Source of the DNA: CAZBRS01 sp964494475
GTDB taxonomy: Bacteria > Myxococcota_A > UBA9042 > CAZBRS01
Assembly (NCBI GenBank): GCA_964494475.1
Contig: CAZBRS010000010.1
Span: 41,599 to 105,598 of the forward strand
Length of the DNA stretch: 64,000 bases
Reading direction: 5' to 3'
The notes under the pieces are model-generated. The model made no database searches. It saw nothing but the letters and a program-made list of their open reading frames with translations, and was not told the DNA's origin. A program made the translations under genes and the position numbers. Within the stretch, counting starts at the first letter, position 1. Each line of letters begins with the position of its first letter. Positions 41,895 to 51,600 of this stretch are shown in pieces.

Positions 41895-43021
41895 CTACAG
41901 GCAGCCGGCCAGGCGCTTCACGATCGCCTCGGCCTCGTGCACCGTGTCTTCGACGATGGCCCNNNNNNNNNNNNNNNNNNNNNNNNNNNNNNNNNNNNNN
42001 NNNNNNNNNNNNNNNNNNNNNNNNNNNNNNNNNNNNNNNNNNNNNNNNNNNNNNNNNNNNNNGCCAGGCGCTTCACGATCGCCTCGGCCTCGTGCACCGT
42101 GTCTTCGACGATGGCCCGGCACGACTTGACGGTGGGCATGAGCCCGACGGCCTGCGAGACGTAGCACATGCCCGCGTCCAACTTGCCGTCGAAGTAGACC
42201 TCGCGGCTCCTGGCGCCCACGATGTAATCGAGCAGGTCGCCGAGCTCGACGTTGGGCCGCGACTCCAACTCGGCCACCTTGCGGGCCGCCTCGTTGGCGA
42301 TGACGCGGTGCGTGGCCCCGATGGCGCGCATCACCAGCATGGTGTCGAAGCACGAAGCCTCGCAGAGCAGCTTGCGCACGTTGTCGTGGATGCCGCACTC
42401 TTCGGCCAGCACGAAGCGCGAGCCGAGGATGGCTCCCGCGGCGCCGAGCGCCAGCACCGCCGCCAGGCCGCGCCCATCGGCGACGCCTCCGCCGCCGATG
42501 ACCGGGATGTCCACCGCGTCGATGACCGCCGGGACCAGCACCAGGGTGCCGATGTCCCACTTGCCCGTGGCGCCGCCGTTCTCGTACCCCACGACCGTGA
42601 CGGCGTTGGCTCCCAGGCGCTCGGCGCGTTGAGCATGGCGAGGGTGCACGCACTTGTGAATCCAGACCAGCCCGTTGGCCTTGAGGGCCGACGTGAGGTC
42701 GTCGGGCAGCTCGTGGCCCGAGGTCTCGACCACCGACACGCCCTCCTCGAGCAGCACCTGCAGGTAGTCCATGTTGTCGATGGGGCGCATCATGGGAAAG
42801 AGGTTCAGGTTCACCGCGTAGGGCTTCGACGTGACGCCCCGGATCTGCTTCAGCGCGGCGCGGAAGGCGTCGCGATCCGGGTAGTTGGCCGACGCCAGCA
42901 CGCCCAGGCCGCCGGCCTCGGAGATGGCGCCGACCAGCCGCCAGTCGGACAGGTAGGCCATGGCGCCGCCCACGATGGGGTGCTCGATGCCGCAGAGCTG
43001 GGTGAGGGCCGTGGTGATCAT
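41895..43021 (-). CDS. 2-nitropropane dioxygenase / enoyl reductase-like flavoenzyme, spans assembly gap
   Basis: An FMN-dependent TIM-barrel enzyme of the nitronate monooxygenase/FabK superfamily. It starts MITTALTQLCGIEHPIVGGAM, with the FMN-site blocks IPVIGGGGVADGRGLAAVL and AILGSRFVLAEE. In the assembly the frame is broken after IVKRL by 100 Ns. The 55 bp before the gap (41908-41962) repeat exactly after it (42063-42117). Removing 155 nt (gap plus one copy) leaves 972 nt, exactly 324 codons, ending IVEDTVHEAEAIVKRLAGCL and a stop. So the gene is intact and 323 aa long. It should oxidise nitronates or reduce enoyl groups; which one is not clear. Confidence 0.88.
41908..41962. repeat. 55-bp copy left of the gap
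   Basis: Identical to 42063-42117. This is an assembly overlap duplicated on both sides of the gap. Confidence 0.95.
41963..42062. other. Scaffold gap of 100 Ns
   Basis: Exactly 100 undetermined bases, a default scaffolder spacer. Flanking contig ends overlap by 55 bp, so the true distance is negative and no sequence is missing. Confidence 0.97.
42063..42117. repeat. 55-bp copy right of the gap
   Basis: Identical to 41908-41962; an odd length of 55 is a common de Bruijn k-mer size. Confidence 0.95.
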
Positions 43022-43054
43022 CGGTTTCCCGCTTCGACGGTTTGGGATACGAAA

Positions 43055-43080
43055 ACGCCAGGGCCGCGGGACCCTGGCGT
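43055..43080 (-). terminator. Rho-independent terminator after tRNA-Arg
   Basis: Perfect 9-bp stem (43055-43063 with 43072-43080), 8-nt loop, followed on the minus strand by TTTTCGT. It lies 10 nt past the 3' end of the tRNA. Confidence 0.85.
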
Positions 43081-43089
43081 CATCGAGGG

Positions 43090-43163
43090 AGGGCAAGGCG
43101 AGATTCGAACCCGCGACCTACGGCTTCGGAGGCCGTTGCTCTATCCATCTGAGCTACTCGCCC
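43090..43163 (-). tRNA. tRNA-Arg(CCG)
   Basis: Reads as a full cloverleaf on the minus strand: acceptor GGGCGAG/CTTGCCC (one G-U pair), D arm GCTC/GAGC, anticodon stem ACGGC/GCCGT with loop CTCCGAA (anticodon CCG, codon CGG), T arm GCGGG-TTCGAAT-CTCGC. CCA is not encoded; the discriminator base is U. Own promoter at 43177-43205 and terminator at 43055-43080, so it is a single-gene unit. CGG is frequent in this GC-rich genome. Confidence 0.95.
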
Positions 43164-43176
43164 TCATAGGGGTTAC

Positions 43177-43205
43177 CTTGTAGCGCCCCGCCTGCCGAAG
43201 ATCAA
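43177..43205 (-). promoter_or_regulatory. tRNA-Arg promoter
   Basis: On the minus strand TTGATC, 17-nt spacer, TACAAG, 13 nt before the tRNA 5' end. Confidence 0.65.
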
Positions 43206-43258
43206 GCACAAAGCCGACGCTGCTCGCGAGCAGCCAGGGCCGCGCTGTCGTCGACGCA

Positions 43259-43288
43259 TTGACTCGCGCGGTCGCGTTCGCTTACCAT
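43259..43288 (+). promoter_or_regulatory. Putative plsB promoter (leaderless type)
   Basis: TTGACT (43259-43264), 18-nt spacer, TACCAT (43283-43288), then 7 nt to ATG 43296. The -10 overlaps the ATG at 43287. Confidence 0.45.
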
Positions 43289-43295
43289 GCACGCC

Positions 43296-45977
43296 ATGAC
43301 CGACGACACCCGACCGCGCAAGCCCTCGAACTCTTCGGCGATGCTCACGAAGTTCAACCTGTTCTTCCGAATCTTCGCCCGCATCTTCTTCCGGCGGGTG
43401 CGCCTCGCCGAGCACGATCGGTCGCTGCTGCAGGAAGAAGCCCGCGAACGCCAGATCGTCTACGTGCTCCCGTCGCGCTCGCGCCTCGAGTACGCGTTCT
43501 TCAACTACCGCTTCCTGCACGACGGCCTGCCGCTCTCGCGGTTCATCCCCGGCCTCTCCATGACGCCGCACCAGACGCTCTGGCAGCGCCTGGTCCGGCT
43601 GGTCAACCGCCTGCGCGGGCGGGTCGACCAGCCCCACGATCCGGTCGAGCAGTTCCGACACGCCCTGGCCGAGGGCGAACCCGTCACCCTGTACGTGCGC
43701 GAGCCCGACATGCTGCTGCAGTGGGGCGAGCGCGGTCAGCACCTGTTGCCCTACCTCAAGATCCTGCTCGAGTACGCCCGCGAGACCGGCCGCGACCTGG
43801 CCTTCGTGCCGCTCGTGCTGGTCTGGAAGATGGGCATCCCGACCGTGCGTCGCACCTTCATCGACAAGGTGTTCGGGGCCCCCCAGGCCCCGGGCGGCCT
43901 GCGCCAGATGCTCGGCTTCCTGGCGAACTTCCGGCGGGTGCGCTGCTCCGTGCTCGACCCGGTGCCCCTCGGCGAGGCGCTCGCGAACGAATCCATCCGC
44001 GACCTGGGCCTCGACGACCAGGCCGACGCCCTGCGCCTGCTGCTCCGGAACCACCTGGTCATCGAGCAGCACGTGGTGCACGGCCCGCCGCTCAAGGGGG
44101 CCCGGGCCATCATCTCCGAAATGCTCCGCAACGAAGACTTCCGCGGCGCGATCGAGGAGAAGGGCTTCCCCTGGACCGCGGCCACCGAGTCGCGCGTGCG
44201 CGCCTACCTTCGCCAGATCGCGGCCGACTTCCGCTTCGGCATCCTCGAGATCGTCTCGGTCATCACCTCGTTCGCCATCGAGCGCTTGTACAAGGGCGTC
44301 GAGGTCGACGAAGAGGACTTCGAGCGCCTTCGCAAGGCGGCCCGGCAGGGCCCCCTGGTGCTCATGCCCTGCCATCGCAGCCACTTCGACTACCTGGCCA
44401 TCTCGAACGTGCTCTATTCGTACGGGCTCATCCCCCCGCACATCTGCGCCGGCGACAACCTGTCGTTCTGGCCCCTGGGGCCGCTGTTCCGCGGGTCCGG
44501 GGCGTTCTTCATCAAGCGCCGGTTCAAGGGCAACGTGCTCTATGGCGTGACCCTCGAGCGTTACATCTGGAAGTTGCTGCGCGAGGGCTACTGGATCGAG
44601 TTCTTCATCGAGGGCGGGCGCTCGCGTACGGGCAAGATGCTGCCCCCGAAGTACGGCATCCTCAACACCATCCTGAACGCCCACACCAAGGGGTACGTCC
44701 CCGAGATGGTCTTCGTGCCCATCTTCATCGGCTACGAGAAGGTGCTCGAGGACGACTCGCTGGTGCGGGAGCTCACGGGGGCCCGCAAGCAGCGCGAGAA
44801 CCTGGCCGGCGTGCTGAAGACCGCGGGCTTCCTGCAGTCGAAGTACGGTCGGCTGTACCTCAAGATCGGCGAGACCATCACGCTCTCCGAGGAGCTCGCC
44901 GCCGAGGGGCACACCGCCGAAGCGCTCGAGGCCAGCCCCGAGGCATTTCAGCACTTCGGGCGGCATCTGGCGCACCGCATCGAGGACGGCATCAACCAGG
45001 CCGCCATCGTCACGGCCACGTCGCTCGCTGCGGTCTCGCTGTTCACGACCAGCGGACGCGGGTTCTCCCGCGCGTCGCTCACGCGGCGGGTGGGCTTCTT
45101 CCTCGACCTCTTCCTCCGAAAGCACGTGCGCCTGTCGAACACCCTCCGCGTGCTGGTCGACGCCCGGCGCTCCGAGCTCGTCGACGCCGTGCGCGCCCTG
45201 AACCTCGAGCCCTTCGGACCGGGGGTGTGCTCGCACCCGCGCGCGCTCGACTACCTCGACGTGGTGGGTGGCGCCGTGACCGAGTCGATCCAGGAGGCGT
45301 TGAGCCTGTTCGCGCGGCACAAGCTGCTGCGCCTGACGGCCCACGAGGGAGACCACCTGGTCGAGCTCATCGACGAGAAGCGCCTGAAGCTCGACATGTA
45401 CAAGAACTCGTGCCTGCACTTCCTGCTGAACGAGGCGCTGGTGGCCGTGGTGCTGCTGCGCGCGCCCGGCCAGGCGCTGCCGCGGGAGGCCCTGCTCGGC
45501 GACGTGCTCTTCCTGTCGCGCCTGTTCAAGCGAGAGTTCGTGTACCCCACGGCCAACGGCTTCGAGCACAACCTCGACACGGCGTGCAACTTCCTCTCCG
45601 AGTGGGGCCTGGTCCACCGCGACGACCAGGGCGCGCGCCTGGTACCCGAGGCTCGCGAGTTGGCCTCGTGGCTCGCGTCGACGCTCGACAACTTCGTCGA
45701 GGGGTACCGCTTCGTGCTCGCCCAGGCCCAGGCCGGCACGTTGAAGGGCACCTCCCGCGACGCCGTGCAGCGCGAGCTCTTGCGCTCCGCCCGCCGCGAG
45801 CAGGTCGAGGGGTCGCTGCGACGCCCCGAGTCCAGCTCCACGTCGGTGTTCGGCAACGCCATCGAGTGGCTGGTCGAGGCCGGCTTCGTCCAGCGGGAGG
45901 CGCCCCACCCGCTGGTGGCCGAGCGCGCCGCCGATCTTGCCGCCCTCCGCGAGCGCCTCGAGCGGTTCCGCCCATGA
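43296..45977 (+). CDS. plsB: Glycerol-3-phosphate 1-O-acyltransferase
   Basis: An 893-aa PlsB-type acyltransferase that makes lysophosphatidate from glycerol-3-phosphate and acyl-ACP or acyl-CoA at the inner membrane. The acyltransferase motifs are in the middle: HX4D box PCHRSHFDYLA, then FFIKRRFKGNVLYG, FFIEGGRSRTGKML and VFVPIFIGYEKV. The C-terminal 300 residues are helical as in E. coli PlsB (about 800 aa). ATG 43296 is chosen because the promoter's -10 box overlaps the alternative ATG 43287. Its stop overlaps the next gene as ATGA. Together with the PlsC-like gene at 4573 it provides phosphatidate synthesis. Confidence 0.93.
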   Translation: MTDDTRPRKPSNSSAMLTKFNLFFRIFARIFFRRVRLAEHDRSLLQEEARERQIVYVLPSRSRLEYAFFNYRFLHDGLPLSRFIPGLSMTPHQTLWQRLVRLVNRLRGRVDQPHDPVEQFRHALAEGEPVTLYVREPDMLLQWGERGQHLLPYLKILLEYARETGRDLAFVPLVLVWKMGIPTVRRTFIDKVFGAPQAPGGLRQMLGFLANFRRVRCSVLDPVPLGEALANESIRDLGLDDQADALRLLLRNHLVIEQHVVHGPPLKGARAIISEMLRNEDFRGAIEEKGFPWTAATESRVRAYLRQIAADFRFGILEIVSVITSFAIERLYKGVEVDEEDFERLRKAARQGPLVLMPCHRSHFDYLAISNVLYSYGLIPPHICAGDNLSFWPLGPLFRGSGAFFIKRRFKGNVLYGVTLERYIWKLLREGYWIEFFIEGGRSRTGKMLPPKYGILNTILNAHTKGYVPEMVFVPIFIGYEKVLEDDSLVRELTGARKQRENLAGVLKTAGFLQSKYGRLYLKIGETITLSEELAAEGHTAEALEASPEAFQHFGRHLAHRIEDGINQAAIVTATSLAAVSLFTTSGRGFSRASLTRRVGFFLDLFLRKHVRLSNTLRVLVDARRSELVDAVRALNLEPFGPGVCSHPRALDYLDVVGGAVTESIQEALSLFARHKLLRLTAHEGDHLVELIDEKRLKLDMYKNSCLHFLLNEALVAVVLLRAPGQALPREALLGDVLFLSRLFKREFVYPTANGFEHNLDTACNFLSEWGLVHRDDQGARLVPEARELASWLASTLDNFVEGYRFVLAQAQAGTLKGTSRDAVQRELLRSARREQVEGSLRRPESSSTSVFGNAIEWLVEAGFVQREAPHPLVAERAADLAALRERLERFRP

Positions 45978-47308
45978 GCGTGGCGCGCGCGCTGCTGCTC
46001 GCCCTGACCCTCGCGCTCGGCGCGTGCCGTGGCTGCGAGGCCCCGGAGGCGGTCCCAGCGGGTGGGGGCGACGTTCGGAGCTCGCCCCCCCCGACCGACG
46101 CCGCCGAGTCCGCCGCGGCCCCACCCTCCCCTGCCACGCCGGCCGAGGCTGCGCCGGCTGCCGGCTTCACGTGGACGCTCGAGCCACCCGAGCTGCGCGT
46201 GTTCCGCGACACCAGCGCCCGGGTGCACGTAGCCCCCAGCCCCGGAGCCCCCGGCGGCTTCACCTGCGATTGGGACTTCGGCGACGGCGACACCAGCTCC
46301 GGCTGCGACGTGCGCCACGTCTTTCGCGGCGGCCTGGCCGACGCCTGGATCACGTTGACGCTGCGCGACGCCTCCGGCGCGGCCGTGGCCTCCGAGAAGC
46401 GCAAGCTGCCGCTCGAGCGCCTGCCGGTCGTGCCGCTGCAGGAGGCCGAGGCCCAGGCGGCCAGCGAAGCCGTTCCTCCGAAGCCCGACGACGAAGACGC
46501 CCGCCGCATCGTCGTGGTGGGCCCCATCCATGGCGCCGTGAGGCTGGACACCGCGGTCAGCGCCATCATCGAACGCCTGCGCCCCGACCTGGTGGTGCAC
46601 ACCGGCGATCTGCTTCCCACCTTCAGCGAAGAGGGCTTCGCGGCGTGGATGCGCAGCTTCCTCACCACGCTGGCCGCCGCGTCGATCCCCGTGACGGTGG
46701 TGGCCGGCGAAGCCGACGTGGCGACCCCCGTGGCCAGGAGCGTCTTCGCCTCGACGCTGACGCAGATCCTGTTCAAGCCCGTGCTCGACTTCCAGGACGA
46801 GCGCAGCTACCCCTTCCGGTACAGCTTTCTCTTCGGCGGCACGTACGTGATCGTGCTCGACACGACCACCGGCGACCTGGCCGACGAGCAGTTCCGCTGG
46901 CTGAAGGCCGAGCTCACCCGCGCGGCCAGTTACCCTCGCATCCTGGTCTTCAGCCACCTGCCGCCCGCTCCGCTCACCGCCACCTCGACCGCCGCGCTGA
47001 AGCGCGCGTACAAGGTGCAGGAGCTGCTGCTCCGCTACCGCGGCACGCTCCTGGTCACGGGTCACGAGCCCGTGTTCTACGACGGACGCTTCGCCCAGGT
47101 GCACGTGGTGTCGGGGGGCGGAGGCGTCGAAGAGTGCCGGCCGCTGGCCGGTGACAGCATCTGCCAGGGCACCACGCTCACGGTGCTCGATCTGGTCGGC
47201 CAGGAGCCCCCGCGGGTCTACGGCGTCTCGGGGGTCGAGCTCGATCGGCGCATCCCCGTCGCCGACCTGCCCGCGCGGGTCGATCGTTACGAACGAGAGG
47301 GACACTGA
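45974..47308 (+). CDS. PKD / metallophosphoesterase-like lipoprotein with degenerate metal site
   Basis: A 444-aa lipoprotein: MSVARALLLALTLALGAC is a signal with a lipobox. A PKD-like domain (about 75-150) has TCDWDFGDGDTSSGCDVRHVF. From about 175 a calcineurin-like phosphoesterase fold follows: VVGPIHGAV in place of DxHG, VVHTGDLLPTF (GD kept), VAGEADV in place of GNHD/E, VFSHLPPAP (H kept), LVTGHEPVFY (GH kept). Loss of the first Asp and of Asn-His in the second motif suggests weak or no phosphatase activity. Coupled to plsB by a 4-nt overlap. Confidence 0.85.
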   Translation: MSVARALLLALTLALGACRGCEAPEAVPAGGGDVRSSPPPTDAAESAAAPPSPATPAEAAPAAGFTWTLEPPELRVFRDTSARVHVAPSPGAPGGFTCDWDFGDGDTSSGCDVRHVFRGGLADAWITLTLRDASGAAVASEKRKLPLERLPVVPLQEAEAQAASEAVPPKPDDEDARRIVVVGPIHGAVRLDTAVSAIIERLRPDLVVHTGDLLPTFSEEGFAAWMRSFLTTLAAASIPVTVVAGEADVATPVARSVFASTLTQILFKPVLDFQDERSYPFRYSFLFGGTYVIVLDTTTGDLADEQFRWLKAELTRAASYPRILVFSHLPPAPLTATSTAALKRAYKVQELLLRYRGTLLVTGHEPVFYDGRFAQVHVVSGGGGVEECRPLAGDSICQGTTLTVLDLVGQEPPRVYGVSGVELDRRIPVADLPARVDRYEREGH

Positions 47309-47346
47309 CCACGGCGGTCGGGGCCCCTTCACCCAGGGAGGGATCC

Positions 47347-47529
47347 ATGGACGCGAAGGACAAGGTGCTCGAGGTGCTGAAGGCTGCGGGCAAGCCCCTG
47401 AGGCCGGGCGACGTGGCCACGGCGGCCGGCCTCGGTAAGGACGACGTGGCGAAGGCCATCGACGCCCTCAAGAAGGAGGGCGCGATCCACAGCCCTCAGC
47501 GCTGCTTCTACGCCCCCGCGCCGAAGTGA
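47347..47529 (+). CDS. 60-aa winged-helix DNA-binding protein
   Basis: MDAKDKVLEVLKAAGKPLRP starts a compact winged-helix: helix 1 to about 14, a turn and helix-turn-helix (PGDVATAAGLGKDDVAKAIDAL), and a beta-wing (KKEGAIHSPQRCFYAP). Small HTH proteins of this shape recur in deltaproteobacterial genomes; targets unknown. The Shine-Dalgarno GGGAGGGA (47336-47343) is strong. Its 3' end overlaps the convergent thiL by 22 nt. Confidence 0.85.
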   Translation: MDAKDKVLEVLKAAGKPLRPGDVATAAGLGKDDVAKAIDALKKEGAIHSPQRCFYAPAPK

Positions 47530-48509
47530 TCGTAGCCCGCGAGCGGAGGGTCGAGGGCCCGCCCCGAGGCGTCGCACCACGTCACCCCCCGTACCCCCAC
47601 CACCTCGCCGACGACCGTGAGAGCCAGCCCTTCGAGATCGGGCAGCGGCACGTCGCGCGCGACGGCAGCCAACAGCTCGTAGTCGTCTCCTCCCCGCAGC
47701 GCGATCCGGGCGGCAGCGCGGCGATCACCCTGGCACTCCGCCAGTAGGGCCGGCGAGACAGGCAGGCGCTCCACGTCGAGGCGCGCCCCGACGCCCGACG
47801 CCTTCAGCAGGCGTGGCAGATCCGTGCCGAGGCCGTCGGACAGGTCCATGAGCGCGGTGCAACCCGACATCCGACCGAAGGCCTGCCCGGCGGCCACGCG
47901 GGGCGTGGGCCACTCGAGGGCACGCCGGAGCTCGGGCGCGCAGGCGCGGCCCGCGAGCAGGGCGCCGAGCGCTGCCCCCGCGTCGCCCAGGCAGCCCGTG
48001 ACCACCAGGCGGTCGCCGGGCCGCGCCCCCCTGCGATAGCGCACGCACGCCACGGGCGCGCGCCCGAGCACCGTCAGCGACAGCGCCAGCGGTCCGGGCG
48101 AGCCCGTGGTGTCGCCGCCCAGCAGGTCGACGCGGTGCAGGGCGGCCAGGGCGCGCAGCCCTGTCAGGAAGTCGTCGACCCACGCCACGGGCAGGTCGGC
48201 CGGCGCGCTGAACGTGAGGAAGGCGGCCACCGGGGTGGCGCCCATGGCCGCCACGTCCGACAGGTTGACGGCCAGGGCCTTGTGGCCGATCGACCGGGCC
48301 GGGCTCCAGTCGCGGCGGAAGTGCACGCCCTCGACGAGCGCGTCGCAGGTCACGACCAGCGCCGAGCCGTCGGGCTCACGGAGCACCGCGCAGTCGTCGC
48401 CGATGCCCGCCAGCACGTCGGGGCGGAGCGCCGCGGTCACGGCCACGCGCGCGATGAGCCCCTCCTCGCCCAGATCGGCCAGGGTCGGCCCCCCCGAAGA
48501 CTGCTCCAT
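47508..48509 (-). CDS. thiL: Thiamine-monophosphate kinase
   Basis: A 333-aa ThiL, the last step of thiamine diphosphate synthesis (TMP + ATP). Motifs: AGIGDDCAVLRE, VTCDALVEGVHFRRD, KALAVNLSDVAAMGATP, VDLLGGDTTGSPGPL, LMDLSDGLGTDLPRLL and ALRGGDDYELLAAV, all PurM-type ATP-binding signatures. Length is typical. No thiC, thiE or thiD occur nearby. ATG 48509. The stop overlaps the HTH gene on the other strand. Confidence 0.95.
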   Translation of the reverse strand: MEQSSGGPTLADLGEEGLIARVAVTAALRPDVLAGIGDDCAVLREPDGSALVVTCDALVEGVHFRRDWSPARSIGHKALAVNLSDVAAMGATPVAAFLTFSAPADLPVAWVDDFLTGLRALAALHRVDLLGGDTTGSPGPLALSLTVLGRAPVACVRYRRGARPGDRLVVTGCLGDAGAALGALLAGRACAPELRRALEWPTPRVAAGQAFGRMSGCTALMDLSDGLGTDLPRLLKASGVGARLDVERLPVSPALLAECQGDRRAAARIALRGGDDYELLAAVARDVPLPDLEGLALTVVGEVVGVRGVTWCDASGRALDPPLAGYDHFGAGA

Positions 48510-48579
48510 GCGACGCCTCGCGGCCCCGATGATCTCGGGGCTGAACTCTAGTCGAACCGTGGGGAGTGGGAAAGGAGAA

Positions 48580-48610
48580 GCCGGGCGGAGGCCCAGGGCC
48601 CCCGCCCGGC
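48580..48610 (-). terminator. Putative terminator of the 48623 Cys-rich gene
   Basis: Nine-bp perfect stem (48580-48588 with 48602-48610), GC-rich 13-nt loop, then TTCTCCTTTCCC on the minus strand. It starts 12 nt after the stop codon. Confidence 0.65.
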
Positions 48611-48622
48611 GAAGGGAACGCT

Positions 48623-51600
48623 CTACGCGAAGAGGCGGCGACGGAAGATCGCCACCACGGCCAGCAGGCCGAGCATCAGGAAGCCGGCGCCGGGGTTCGA
48701 GGCGCCCGTCACCGAGCAGCCGCCGCCGCCGTCGTCGTCGCGGGGCGTGCTCGTGTCGTCGTCGGTGGTGTCGGTCGTGTCCTCCACCGGGGTGGTGTCG
48801 TCGATCACCTCGGGCTGGACCGCCGTGCACACGCCCGCCTGGCACGTGTCGGTACCCGAGCAGGCGCCGCACGAGCCGCCGCAGCCGTCGTCGCCGCAGG
48901 TCTTGCCGGCGCAGTCGGCCACGCAACCGCCGCCGCACTGGCCGCTGGCATCGCAGGTCTCGGGCGCCGTGCAGGCGCCGCACGAACCGCCGCAGCCATC
49001 CGAGCCGCACTCCTTGCCCGTGCACATGGGCGTGCAGTCGGGGCACAGGAAGTCGGCGCCGCAGGCCGCGCCGTCGGCGCACGCGCCGCACGTGCCGCCG
49101 ATGCCGTTGTCGCCGCACTCCTTGCCCCTGCAGTCCGGAACGGGCGTGATGGTGCACGCCAGCGGGAACGCGCCGCTCGGGTCGCCGGTGCCGTCGGTGC
49201 CGCAGTCGTAGTAGCCGCTGGCGCTCCAGCCGCAGCCGCCGTCTTCGTTGCCGGCGCAGTCGATGGTCAGGAGCTTGCCTTCTTCGCAGTAGGTGACCAC
49301 GTTGGCGTCGCAGCAGCCCTCGTACGAAACGCCCAGGCACGGATCGACGCACACGCCGTACTCGTGGCAGACCTCGTCGGCGCCGCACGTGCCACACGAA
49401 CCGCCGCAGCCGTCGTCGCCGCACGTGACGCCCAGGCACGACGGGGTGCAGATGCCGCACTGGCCGTTGACGCACGACTCGCCGCCGGCGCAGGTGCCAC
49501 ACGAGCCGCCCGCGCAATCGGGACCGCACTCCTTGCCCGCGCAGAACGCCACGGGGTCGCAGTCCGTGCACGAGTACTGGAACGTGCCCGACGGATCGGC
49601 CTCGGTGGTGTCGCCGCACCAGTAGTAGCCGGCGTCACCGGCCCAGCCGCACGAGGGCCCGGGCGACTGCGGATTGGTCGCGCAGTCGACCTCCTGGATC
49701 GCGCCCTCTTCGCACCACTTGACGGTCGAGCCTTCGCAGCAGCCCTCGTAGGTGATGCCATTGCAGGGGTCGGTGCACACGCCGTCGACACACTCGCCGT
49801 TCTCGCAGCCGCACGTGTTGCCGCAGCCGTCGTCGTAGCCGCAGGTGCCCGGCGTGCACTGGGGCGTGCAGCAGTTGTCAGCTACGCACACGTCGGGGAA
49901 CTCGCAGGCCCCGCAGGTGCCGCCGCAGCCGTCGTCGCCGCAGGTCTTGTCCGTGCAGTCGGGGGTGCAGCAGTCGAACTCGAAGCAGATGGCCGGAGCG
50001 GTGCACTCACCGCACGAGCCCGCGCAGCCGTCGCTGCCACACGTCTTGCCGTAGCAGCTCTCGGGGCAGTCGACGCACTCGCCCTCGAGGCAGAGCATGT
50101 CGGCCGGGCACGGGCACGTGCCGCCGCAGCCGTCGCCCATCTCGCACGTCTTGCCCACGCACGAGGGCACGCAGGTCGGGCAGGCCGCGGGGAACTCGCC
50201 GCTGGGGTCGCCGGTGGGATCGATGAGGGGGTTGCCCTCGTCGTCGACCTCGGGGCCGCAGTAGTAGCCGGCCATGTACCAGTCGTCGCCAGGGTACCAG
50301 CCGCAGACCGCCGTGGGGTCGTCGGTGGTGCAGTCGAACGACTGGACCTCGTTGCCGCTGCAGACCGTGAGCACCGTGCCGTTGCAGCAGCCCACGTCGC
50401 TGAACTCGCCGCAGCCGTCGGGCATGCACTGCCCGCTGTCTTCGTTGCACACGGGGTTGGCGCCGAAGCAGGTGCCGCACGAGCCGCCGCAGCCGTCGTC
50501 GCCGCACGTCTTGTCGGTGCAGTCGGGCACGCAGCACGCGCCGAAGGAGCAGACCTCCTTCTCGCCCGTGCACTCGCCGCACGAGCCGCCACAGCCGTCG
50601 TCGCCGCAGGCCTTCTCGGTGCAGTCGGGCACGCAGGGGCACGCCTGGCCGCACTCGTTCTGGCACTCGCCCACGCACACGGAGTCCCAGGCGCTCTCCT
50701 GGCAGTAGGTGTCGATCTCGAACACGCAGGCCTCGCAGCCGCAGCCGTCGCAGCCGGGGGTCTCGGAGATAGCGCAGCCGCCCACGTCGGTGGCCACGGA
50801 GCAAACGCCGGCGAGGCAGTAGGTGCCCTCGGCGCACACGCCGCAGTAGCCGCCGCAGCCGTCGGCGCCGCACACCTTGCCGTCGCACGCGGGCTCGCAG
50901 CACGCGCCGGCGACACACACGGCCCCGGCCTCGGCGCAGACGCCGCAGTCGACGCCGCAGGCATCCTTGCCACACTCGAGCTTGGTGTCACCGACCATGC
51001 AGCTCTCGGCCACGCAGGCGCCGGCCACGCAGGCCTCGCCGCAGCCGCAGGCGCCGCACGAACCGCCGCAACCGTCGGAGCCGCACACCTTGCCGTCGCA
51101 GGTGGGGGTGCAGCACTCGAAGTCGCCGCCGCAGACCTGGCCCTCGGGGCAGGCGCCGCAGGCGATGGGGTTGTCGGTGCAGCCGTCGGGGCCGCACGCG
51201 CGTCCTTCGCACATCACGAACACGCAGGCGCCCGCGACGCAGTTCTCGCCGCAGCCGCAGTCGCCGCAGTCGCCGCCGCAGCCGTCGGGGCCGCAGGCCT
51301 TGTCGGTGCACTGGGGCTCGCAGCACACGCCGTCGGGCGCGCACACCTGGCCCAGGTCGCACGTGGCGGTCGGGCCCGCGCACTTGCCGCCGCAGCCGTC
51401 GTCGGCGCCGCAGGCCTTGCCGTCGCAGTCGGCCGTGCAGCAGGACTCCTGGACGCCGTCGGGCGGGGGCGCGTACTCCGCGGCGCAGCCGAAGAAGGCG
51501 CCGCCCTCGTTCCAGGCGCACACGGCCTCGCTCGCTCCACAGTTGAGGGCGCAGACGGGACCGTTGGCCGCGACGTTGTCGCACCACTTGGTCCAGGCGA

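Noticed and set aside
41963..42062. Missing gene or mobile element inside the gap
   Set aside because: The gap is a default 100-N spacer between overlapping contigs, so nothing is missing.
41895..43021. Pseudogene call for the dioxygenase-like gene
   Set aside because: The frame break comes from the scaffold gap and 55-bp overlap, not from mutation.
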